Of a stretch of 41,538 bases of DNA, positions 17,755 through 25,300 are shown in pieces. A model generated the notes under the pieces. The model did not search any database and was not told the origin of the DNA. It saw only the letters and a list, made by a program, of their open reading frames with translations. Origin of the DNA: an uncultured Burkholderiales bacterium (GTDB taxonomy: Bacteria > Pseudomonadota > Gammaproteobacteria > Burkholderiales > Eutrophovitaceae). Both the position numbers and the translations under genes were made by a program. The DNA is taken from NCBI GenBank assembly GCA_951812315.1, contig CATOSA010000004.1:1-41538 (forward strand), given 5' to 3'. Position 1 is the stretch's first letter, and each line of letters starts with the position of its first letter.

Positions 17755-18597
17755 TCATGCTGCGATTTGAGGATTCAGGGCCGATTCCGGCGTACCGTCT
17801 TTCCACGGCAACGCCACATCATACTGCTTGAGTAAACAATCGTCGGGCAAACACTCGATCGGATCGAAATCCCGCAGAGCGAGGTAGGCGGGCCGGTTAA
17901 ACCGCTGAATATGATTCGTGATAGCGCACAGGCTCAGATACACCGTATTGCGGTCCCATGGAGACATATTCGAACCTGAACCGTGCACTAACAATGAATC
18001 GAACATTATCATCGATCCCGGTGGGCCCTTCGGTACAACGATGCCACCACGGTCTGCCAGTTTTCTGATCGTATCGTTATTGATGGTCCACAAAGGATAG
18101 CTGGTCGTTACGTCGTCGAGATCCGCGTCAATAACCCCGAGCTTGTGACTGCCCGGAACAAACATGAGCGGTCCGTTCAGCTCACTGACTTCGTCCAGGA
18201 ATATCGCGATGTTCATTGCACGGGGCTCAGGCATCTTATCGGCAACGTGCCATGTGCCAAAATCCTGATGCCATTGCCAGACGTCCCCGTTGAATGCAGC
18301 TTTTGCGTTGACCTTGAACTGGTGCATGTAGACGTCTTCGCCGAAAATCTGCCTGGTCGGCCCTACGAGGCGCGGATGCCGCGCCAACCGGGCGAACACG
18401 GCGTTATACATGTGCACCCCAAAGCTGGTGCGCACCGCATCGGAACCCGATTCTCGTACGTTCTCCGGGCGATGCTGCGCGAAGATCCCGGGAGTTTCTG
18501 TGTTGAGTACAGCGATTTCCTCTTCCGTAAACAACGAAGGGAAGAATAAGTATCCACTTTCCTCAAACTGTGCAGCTTCCTCAGGCGTGAGTTGCAT
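17755..18597 (-). CDS. Phytanoyl-CoA dioxygenase-family Fe(II)/2-oxoglutarate oxygenase
   Basis: A 280-residue non-haem iron oxygenase of the PhyH family. The facial triad is visible: His110 and Asp112 in VWQWHQDFGTWH, and His205 in FDSLLVHGSGSN. Arg216 in WDRNTVYLSL is placed to bind 2-oxoglutarate. The WHQDFGTWHVADKMPEPRAM stretch and LNGPLMFVPGSHK resemble the ectoine-hydroxylase-like branch, but no ectoine gene is nearby, so I do not call it EctD. Start ATG 18597 has GGAG 8 bases upstream. It should be the first gene of a two-gene unit with the SAF oxidoreductase, suggesting hydroxylation of a small substrate followed by oxidation. Confidence 0.85.
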   Translation of the reverse strand: MQLTPEEAAQFEESGYLFFPSLFTEEEIAVLNTETPGIFAQHRPENVRESGSDAVRTSFGVHMYNAVFARLARHPRLVGPTRQIFGEDVYMHQFKVNAKAAFNGDVWQWHQDFGTWHVADKMPEPRAMNIAIFLDEVSELNGPLMFVPGSHKLGVIDADLDDVTTSYPLWTINNDTIRKLADRGGIVVPKGPPGSMIMFDSLLVHGSGSNMSPWDRNTVYLSLCAITNHIQRFNRPAYLALRDFDPIECLPDDCLLKQYDVALPWKDGTPESALNPQIAA

Positions 18598-18977
18598 TTT
18601 CCGTTCTCCGCAAATCTTGTATCAGGACTGAATAGTCTAATGATAGCCGCAAACATGCGGCGCGCGATTTATCGCAAATCGTTGCACAACGGAAATTCAC
18701 TACGCGAAATCAGCGCGTTTCCTGGCGCCAGCTGAGACGTAAATGCGGCACCAGTCAATACCTCTCACCTGCGTCTGGAAGAAAACACCGCACGGCGAAT
18801 TATCGTTTGTCTGTCGGGACTTCGATGTATGTCGTCCGCAATTGGTGTTACCCAGACCGCTCAGTGAGACAGTGCATGAACACGCCAAGAAAAATTAGAG
18901 CGTCGCGGACCCCATGGGCAGCGCGTATTGTCTATTGACGCATTTTCTGATTCCAGCCATCCATCAACGAGCAACCC
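18598..18977. other. Intergenic stretch with no convincing gene
   Basis: This region lies upstream of the PhyH gene and downstream of the diiron-type gene's terminator. A short minus-strand reading frame at 18700-18888 has no ribosome site, no family resemblance and a poor composition. I see no RNA gene here. It should hold the promoter of the PhyH/SAF pair. Confidence 0.4.
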
Positions 18978-19012
18978 AAAAAAAAGGGCACCTTAACAGG
19001 TGCCCTTTTTTC
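18978..19012. terminator. Strong bidirectional Rho-independent terminator
   Basis: AAAAAAGGGCACC pairs with GGTGCCCTTTTTT around a TTAACA loop, giving a GC-rich stem flanked by an A run and a T run. On the minus strand it directly follows the diiron-type gene (end 19069). Confidence 0.9.
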
Positions 19013-19068
19013 TGGTATTTCGTAAAAGCAGAAACTACTGGAATGTTTTATGTTCCGTAAATACTACG

Positions 19069-19932
19069 TCAAGCGACGTTGCGACACATACGCCCGCGTC
19101 GTTCTACAAAGCGGCGCTCGGGAAATCCAGTTGCTTCGATGACGTGCCTGCGATCGGTTCTTCTCTGAGAATTACGCTTCTCGGCTACTGTATTCAAGCT
19201 CGTCGATGCGCCGTTTACCGAATAAGCCTGGTACGAAGTCATCAAAGCATTGTGAAACAATTGCACACTACGCTTGGAAGCGATCATTACCTTTGTTTGC
19301 AGCTTTTCGGTAACCGCGTATTTCTTTACGATTTCGAGCGCAATTACCGGATGCTGGTCATCGTAGACCGCGTGCTCCCGGAACCACTTGTATGCCTTCG
19401 GTTTCATGTCAACGCCACGTGTGCCACGATAGGCCTCAAATCCGTCGGTTACCTTTTTCGCGATGTCCCCGGCCATACCTTCAATGGCAAAACTCGTGGC
19501 AGCGACAGCCTCGGCAAGTGACCCTTTGGTATTTACATACCAAAGCCAGTCGCTCAATGACTGCACGTCACGCAGTATAGGTTTGTTACCTTCGGCGAGA
19601 TCAATCATTGACTGGCGTTCGAGTCCGAAACCCTCACCCATCCAGATCCAGTGCTCGGCGTGTGCTTTTTCGGCGCGAATGTTGTCAATCAGAAATCCTC
19701 GCGAAAAATCATCCTCGACCTTGGTCAAGGCTTCCGCAAGAAACTTCGGAAACGCATGTATGAAAGGATACATTTGAAGTATCCATCCCTGCATCTCGGA
19801 AACCGTCAGTCTGGTGTTTGCGACGCCTTCCGCCCACGATCCTTCCAGAAGTTCATTCCAGTATGGCCTAAGATAACCATGCAGCGAATCAACCCATGGC
19901 GGACGCAGAGCAACCTCAATTCTCGAGCCCAT
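19069..19932 (-). CDS. Haem-oxygenase-fold, diiron-type (TenA/PqqC/CADD-like) protein
   Basis: A 287-residue mostly helical protein of the TenA/PqqC/CADD superfamily, which includes haem-oxygenase-like diiron oxidases. Candidate metal ligands fall at family positions: Glu88 and His91/His94 in NIRAEKAHAEHW, Glu151 in FAIEGMAGDIA, and His187, Asp191 and His194 in REHAVYDDQHPVIALEIVKKYA. The early motif QMYPFIHAFPKFLAEAL matches CADD-like proteins. The last 35 residues are unusual: a low-complexity Arg-rich tail (QRRTDRR, then ERRFVERRGRMCRN) that the core fold does not need. The start has GGAG 11 bases upstream. It is followed by a strong terminator and is probably monocistronic. The substrate is unknown; oxidative cleavage of a small molecule is possible. 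Confidence 0.72.
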   Translation of the reverse strand: MGSRIEVALRPPWVDSLHGYLRPYWNELLEGSWAEGVANTRLTVSEMQGWILQMYPFIHAFPKFLAEALTKVEDDFSRGFLIDNIRAEKAHAEHWIWMGEGFGLERQSMIDLAEGNKPILRDVQSLSDWLWYVNTKGSLAEAVAATSFAIEGMAGDIAKKVTDGFEAYRGTRGVDMKPKAYKWFREHAVYDDQHPVIALEIVKKYAVTEKLQTKVMIASKRSVQLFHNALMTSYQAYSVNGASTSLNTVAEKRNSQRRTDRRHVIEATGFPERRFVERRGRMCRNVA

Positions 19933-20491
19933 ATGTCTATATTCTCCGGTTTGGCAAGCAATAAATAACTCTAGAACGTACTTGCTGCACTCGAAGCGCC
20001 CTCCCCCGATCCAGTGCTACTCCGGGAAAGCATTTGTATGCTCTTGTCCCGATATAGTCCGGAAGATGCAGAAGAGCCAGTAAAAAGTCAAATCTATCAA
20101 TTTGTTAAGTTTGAGCGCACTAAGATCAATCACAACCTTCCCACATTCTTTCTTACATGTTGCATGGCAACATTGCCTGATCGAGGCCTTTGGTGAGTGC
20201 CTCCGAAGCAACAACCAACCAACTGATATTGTTAGCTAATCGCCGAACAATCCAGAACAGAATCTCCAGGGGCCGCCGGACGAATGTGCAATTGCGATGA
20301 GGGAAGCAGCGCCCGGCCAGAGCTCACCGATTTCAACCGGTGAGTTGACGCTGCGCAAATTCGGGAATATTCAAGGCTAACGGCAGGGTTTGGTCGGTTC
20401 TAACGCGTTGCAATAGCGCCATCCCTACCTACAACGGCACGAAAACCAGCAAGACAGGGCATGTCTATCCTGGCCCCCGGTTATCAGCCAA
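19933..20491. other. Intergenic region with a two-stem hairpin at 20306-20354
   Basis: No protein gene is convincing here. Positions 20306-20311 and 20349-20354 form a 6-bp outer stem (GCAGCG/CGCTGC). Inside it, 20323-20329 and 20338-20344 form a perfect 7-bp stem (CTCACCG/CGGTGAG) with an 8-base loop. No T run follows. It could be a terminator-like structure for the GGDEF gene that ends at 20492 or a small structured RNA; neither is proved. Confidence 0.35.
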
Positions 20492-23317
20492 TCAGGAAGC
20501 CGAGGCCGCCACTTGCGTTAACCGCGGCGCGAAAACCTCCGGCTTGTGCACCCAATATCCCTGAGCAAAATCAACTCCGACTTCCCGCAGCGCATCCATG
20601 ACTTCTGCACTGCCGACAAATTCAGCAATTGTTTGCTTACCCATTACGTGTCCGACGCTGTTAATGGCTTCCACCATTGCTCGATCGATCGGGTCGTCCG
20701 CCATATCTTTCACAAATCCGCCATCGATTTTGAGGAAATCAACAGGAAGATGTTTCAAATAACCGAAGGAAGACATTCCTGAACCGAAATCGTCAAGGGA
20801 AAAACGACAGCCGAATTTCTTCATTTCCTCTATAAACCGTGTGGCCCTATCGAGATTTGCGATCGCGGCAGTCTCCGTGATCTCGAAACAGACTCGATCT
20901 TTCGCCAGCGAAAAGCGTTCGAATTGCTCGCCCACGTAGTCAAGAAAGGCATCGTCACCAAGTGTAGCGCCAGATAGGTTGATGGAGCACAACTCCAGTG
21001 AATTGCCACCCGGCTGGGCGAACAGCCGCTCCATCGTGGCAAACGCATTGCGCAACACCCAGCGATCAATCGACGGCATCAATCCGTAGCGCTCTGCAGC
21101 CGGAATAAATGCCATAGGTGGTACGAGTTCGCCGTCCTCGTCAAGCATACGTACAAGCAGTTCGCAGTGGGTACCGAGGTGCGACTTGCCATCGACCCCG
21201 ACAATGTCCTGGGCATAAAGAACGAAACGGTCCTCTTCCAGCGCCTTCTGAATGCGCACGACCCATCCCATCTCTCCGTGGCGCAAAGAAACCTCACTAT
21301 CCTCGCGCCGGTAAAGCTGTACCCGGTTGCGTCCCTTGTCCTTGGCCATGTAGCACGCAGCGTCGGCAGCACTCAGCACGTCTGACAACGTATATAGCCC
21401 GTCATCGACGGAGACTAAACCGATGCTCACGCTGACCGCGAACGATCTTCCTTCTGAAACAAAATGCAGATCTCGCGTTGTCTGGCGCAACTCTTCAGCG
21501 ATGCGCAACGCATGGTCCGGCGGACAATTTTCAAGCAGCACTCCAAATTCATCGCCGCCCAATCGGGACAACGTATCGCCTTCACGCAGACGTCGTTGAA
21601 GCAGTGACGATACCTGTCGAATGAGCTGATCTCCGGCCGCATGCCCACAGGTATCATTAATGACCTTGAATTGATCAAGATCGAGATACATCACCGCGTG
21701 GTGGCGCCCGAGTTGAGCCGCAGAGGTGAACGCAAGATTCATTCGGTTCTCGAACTCAGCGCGATTGATCAGCCCTGTGAGCGAATCATGGGTCGCCTGG
21801 TAGGACAGCTTTGCGGCGTACTGTCGTTCGTTGCTCACGTCGTGCAGAATCAACACAACGCCATTGATTTTGCCATCGCTGCCTCTAATTGGCGCGCCCG
21901 AGTGCACGATAGGAAGCTCGACACCGTCATTGCGCACGAGCAGCATGGTCGCAGCCACCTCTACCGTGCGCTCCTCGCGCAATACCGTCTCGATCGGGTT
22001 CGGTGCTGGCTGACGACTCGCTTCTTCCGTCAGTCGGCAAATTGCCTGCAATGGGAGCCCTTTCGCAGCCGACATTTTCCACCCCGTGAGCGCCTCGGCA
22101 ACCGGGTTGAGAAATTCAACCCAGCCGTCGGGATCAGTCGTAATAACACCGTCCGCGATCGAAGCCAGCGTAACCTGGGCCCGCTCCTTTTCGGAAAACA
22201 ACTCAGCGGCAGCGATCTGACGATCTGTGATGTCCGTCATTGAACCCGCCATCCGTACAGCCTTGCCGTGCTCGTCGCTCACGGACTGACCCCGCACACG
22301 GAACCACCGGTATTCGCCCAGCTTAGTGGCGATTCGCGACTCAACGTCAAACGATTGTCCCTGCTCGAAGTGAGCGCGAAACGCGTGTCCTACGGATTTG
22401 CTATCGTCGGGATGTATCCACGACATCAAGTAGTCGGTTGTGTCTTCGAACTCGTTCGGTCGAAAACCCAGCAGCTGTTTGAACCGCGGTGAGTAATACA
22501 CTTTGTCCGCAACAATATTCTAGTCCCACAAACCGTCATTGCTACCCGCAACCGCGAGATTGAACCGCTCCTCACTGAGTTGGAGGGCGCTCTCGGCCTC
22601 CTCCCTGCGTCGCGCCATGCGATTGGACAAAACCATGCCGATTGGAACCAAAGTTCCGGCCACTGCGAGGTTCAGAATCAGTAGAAGCACTTTGGTAATG
22701 CGCGTGGCTTCTCCCAGTAATCTTGAAAATCTATCCGCCAGTGGGGTGAGCAATCTATCGATAGCCAAAAGGCGATCTCGAAATACCCGCATTTCCGCCT
22801 CGGAAACATTGCCCGCAACGACACGGGCATTCAGATCTTCGGCAATGTCCGTAACCTGGCTGACATAGAAATCGCCTTCGGTCCACAGCTCAATAATTTC
22901 TTCCATGTGCCACAAATTCTTGAAGCGACGGAACAACATGATCATGCGTTCGATATCGTCCGGATGGTTACGTCCTTCAACAAAACCTTGCCAGGCAATT
23001 GCTTCATCAGGATTTGGTTTCAGCAACTCGATACGCGCTTTCTCATCTCCTTTCGGAACGGCTATCAGGGATTTGTATTGTTGATAATCGGCGACGTCCC
23101 GCGTTTCCGTATAGCGCAGCAAATAGAATACGGCGCCCTTCTGGCCTTTTGACCAAAGGCTTTCGCCCTCAGAATAAGAGCGCGTCGCAAGAAGTAAGTC
23201 CATGCTTTGTGCAGATACGACCAAAAGCACGACCACAATTACGAGGAACGGCCAAACGATGGCTAGCAGCCGCTTGCTTCCCAACGTATTGCTAAGAGCA
23301 TCGCGAATTCGGCTCAT
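20492..23317 (-). CDS. Membrane-bound sensor with two PAS domains, GGDEF and EAL; internal amber codon
   Basis: A cyclic-di-GMP signalling protein of about 941 residues. In order: an N-terminal TM helix (LLAIVWPFLVIVVVLLVVSA), a periplasmic sensor of about 175 residues, a second TM helix (VLLLILNLAVAGTLVPIGMV), a PAS domain starting LSEERFNLAVAGSNDGLWD, a second PAS (ASIADGVITTDPDGWVEFLN), GGDEF with intact RLGGDEF and an upstream RxxD inhibitory site (REGD), and an EAL-type domain. The EAL motif reads CELLVRM, keeping the catalytic Glu; EITETAAIAN, DDFGSGMSSF and DFLKIDG are kept. TAG at 22520-22522 interrupts the first PAS exactly where its conserved Trp lies (GLWDW). The two halves are in the same frame, so one base change separates them from a full-length protein. 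It could make and break c-di-GMP. Confidence 0.85.
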
Positions 23318-23667
23318 CTATCGCTTATTTTCATGTGAATAGTTGTTCGACGGGGTTCCGTCCGTCCAGCGACACCGGATTCATTGAGCCGCGCCTAGCG
23401 TTTTGGTTGAAAGACACGACACCAAGGTTCCTATCAAGCGGTTCCTTATCCAGCGGTTTTCCAAAGGAATTCCAGATCGGTTGGGCTCATCAACAGTACG
23501 AACTCTTCTCTTGATCACACGTTAGCTAATTAGTTAATCAAGTGCTTTGTTCAAAATCGAAGATAAATTGTTGATTTTGATTTGAAATCGTAGCAGTTTT
23601 TGTGCCTTTTGGCTTCATTGTCACCGCCTTTTCAAGAATGGAAAAATTCCAGGGTTAACATGCATGA
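23318..23667. promoter_or_regulatory. AT-rich divergent promoter region
   Basis: This region separates the GGDEF-EAL gene from the + strand membrane protein gene, which start in opposite directions. It is markedly AT-rich around 23520-23600. A perfect 8-bp inverted repeat, TCAAAATC (23551) and GATTTTGA (23573), brackets a 14-base spacer. GCTAATTAGTTAATCAAG at 23525 is close to GCTAATTGATTAATTGAG at 16084. Promoter function is inferred from position and composition. Confidence 0.4.
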
Positions 23668-24390
23668 ATGGATGCCCCGACGAGCAACTGGTCAAATTCG
23701 AAACCGATATGGATGCTTCCACTTGTTTCCGGATTGCTGCCCGCACTCGCAACCATCACCGCGTATTCGATATCAGTCAGTAGCGGCTTGATTCCTTCTT
23801 GCAACCCGTACCTCGACGGCTGCGTTTCCATCAGCCAGGCGGCGCGCCACGATCTTCCCAATCATATCTTTCGCGCACTTGTACTACCCGCCGCAACACT
23901 GCAGGGGCTCACGTGGATACTTTGTGCGCAATGGCTTAAAAGTCTGGACGCTGCCGCCGGCAAATATTCGTTCGCGTTGGCGTGGCTTGGAACGTTCGCA
24001 GGCATGTTCCTCGTGTTATACGGCGCCTTCCTTGGTACAGAAGGTGAAACGCATCAATGGCTTCGCCGATACGGAATAAACTTCTATTTTGGCCTCACCT
24101 ATCTGTGCATGCTCCTCGCAAGTGCAAAAGTGTTTCGCCTGGCCCGTGCTGGCTGGCTGCGCGTGCCAATGCACCTGGATCGCGTGCTCGGCGCCCTGTG
24201 TCTGCTTGTAATGGTGTTCGGGCTAACCAATCTATTCGCCAAATCACTGATGAGTGACCCGCAGCTTGTCGACAGAATCGAGAACGTTCTCGAATGGTTT
24301 GCAGCATCCGCGTTCACGCTGTTTTTTGTGTTCCTGGCGTGGCTCTGGAACCAGACACATTTTCGCCTGCGTGCCGGATGCCAAACCTGA
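23668..24390 (+). CDS. Multi-pass membrane protein, possibly Frag1/DRAM-like
   Basis: A 240-residue inner-membrane protein with about six hydrophobic segments: near residues 15-35, 65-85, 100-122, 135-152, 168-190 and 212-230. The first loop contains SCNPYLDGCVSISQAARHDLPNHIFRALVLP. Its two cysteines and Ser/Arg/His-rich turn are reminiscent of the first loop of Frag1/DRAM/Sfk1 membrane proteins, but I would not rely on this. There is no catalytic motif. It is followed by another small membrane-anchored protein 69 bases downstream on the same strand, so the two may form a unit. Confidence 0.6.
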   Translation: MDAPTSNWSNSKPIWMLPLVSGLLPALATITAYSISVSSGLIPSCNPYLDGCVSISQAARHDLPNHIFRALVLPAATLQGLTWILCAQWLKSLDAAAGKYSFALAWLGTFAGMFLVLYGAFLGTEGETHQWLRRYGINFYFGLTYLCMLLASAKVFRLARAGWLRVPMHLDRVLGALCLLVMVFGLTNLFAKSLMSDPQLVDRIENVLEWFAASAFTLFFVFLAWLWNQTHFRLRAGCQT

Positions 24391-24459
24391 CACAACAACG
24401 CCAGGCAATTGTTTGCAGCGCTTGAGCCAGCCCGGCGTCATCGGTTAGCGTAACGCCCC

Positions 24460-24978
24460 ATGTTTCAATTTTCATTCTGGCAACGCGTGTTGCTTGGACT
24501 TGGTCTCTTCCTGATCGTGCTGTCGCTTTCACTCAGGCATGTGACAGAGACTTGGGACGCCGTTTTCGCCGAAGACAACACGGTTTACTGGAACATTCTT
24601 GCCGTCTCGCCCGGCAAGAATGAACGTATTAGCAGGCTTGACGACGCGACTTTGGTGATCCGTAGTGCCACTCGCCCGCAAGCGCGCCTGACGCTGTTTA
24701 CACGGGAGGACGATGGCGCACAGCCAGTGGACCTGGTAAAGGACTTGTGCGGGCGCGACAGCTGCGTTTACTTTCCACTGGACGATGCCTGGCAAAACGG
24801 TGCAGTCGCCGACTATCGCTCAGATACGCCGCTGCGGATTGTTCTGATGCACCCTGCACAGCGAGGCGTATGGATCGAATACAAAGGGCCGCCCGGAGCC
24901 TACGAAGCGTTTAGCAGACTCATCGACGCAATTGTGACCCAGATCCGCGATCAAAATTTTCCCGAGAAAGCCGCCTGA
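24460..24978 (+). CDS. Membrane-anchored protein of unknown function
   Basis: I do not recognise this 172-residue protein. It has one N-terminal hydrophobic helix (WQRVLLGLGLFLIVLSLSL), then a periplasmic-looking domain of about 145 residues with mixed strand and helix character. The only cysteines form a CGRDSC pair, a possible disulphide. The C-terminal helix (AFSRLIDAIVTQIRDQNF) is amphipathic. The gene follows the multi-pass protein by 69 bases on the same strand, suggesting an operon. The next gene, pepN, is 320 bases downstream. Confidence 0.6.
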   Translation: MFQFSFWQRVLLGLGLFLIVLSLSLRHVTETWDAVFAEDNTVYWNILAVSPGKNERISRLDDATLVIRSATRPQARLTLFTREDDGAQPVDLVKDLCGRDSCVYFPLDDAWQNGAVADYRSDTPLRIVLMHPAQRGVWIEYKGPPGAYEAFSRLIDAIVTQIRDQNFPEKAA

Positions 24979-25126
24979 ATCGATGATATTTCGACGTTTG
25001 GTACGATGATTCGTCGCCGAATGGTAATCCTGAGAGCGTTAGCCACCTTTCAGCTTTTATATGTCGAACATCTTCGGCAGTCGCATACACGCGAGGCAGT
25101 AGTGTGACGATTGGAAGTTATGCGAC

Positions 25127-25172
25127 ACCTGCCATCGCAACGTTGCCATCGAAAAGATGGCATCTGACAGGT
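25127..25172 (+). other. Possible alternative hairpin in the pepN leader
   Basis: GATGGC at 25156 can pair with either of two copies of GCCATC (25131 and 25145), the nearer giving a 7-bp stem with a GAAAA loop. An outer ACCTG/CAGGT stem (25127 and 25168) closes the region. No T run follows. This lies about 130 bases before pepN and could be chance. Confidence 0.25.
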
Positions 25173-25300
25173 TCAAAATAACGTAGTCAAAACGACGTCC
25201 TGCGGGAGACTTCAGGTTCAACTGATGGGGCATTCAAAGAGACAACGCCGGCCTTAACTGGCCGGTAAAATTGGATCTGGCCGACAAGGCGTTACAAACT

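Noticed and set aside
17755..18597. Ectoine hydroxylase EctD
   Set aside because: The active-site stretch is similar, but ectABC is absent and the rest of the protein shows no EctD-specific evidence that I can defend.
18700..18888. A 62-codon minus-strand ORF upstream of the PhyH gene
   Set aside because: It has no Shine-Dalgarno sequence, unusual composition and no signal peptide or domain.
14179..22522. Reassignment of UAG to tryptophan
   Set aside because: Several genes here end in TAG at the expected C-terminus (for example 329, 3670, 5091, 5560), so TAG is an ordinary stop.
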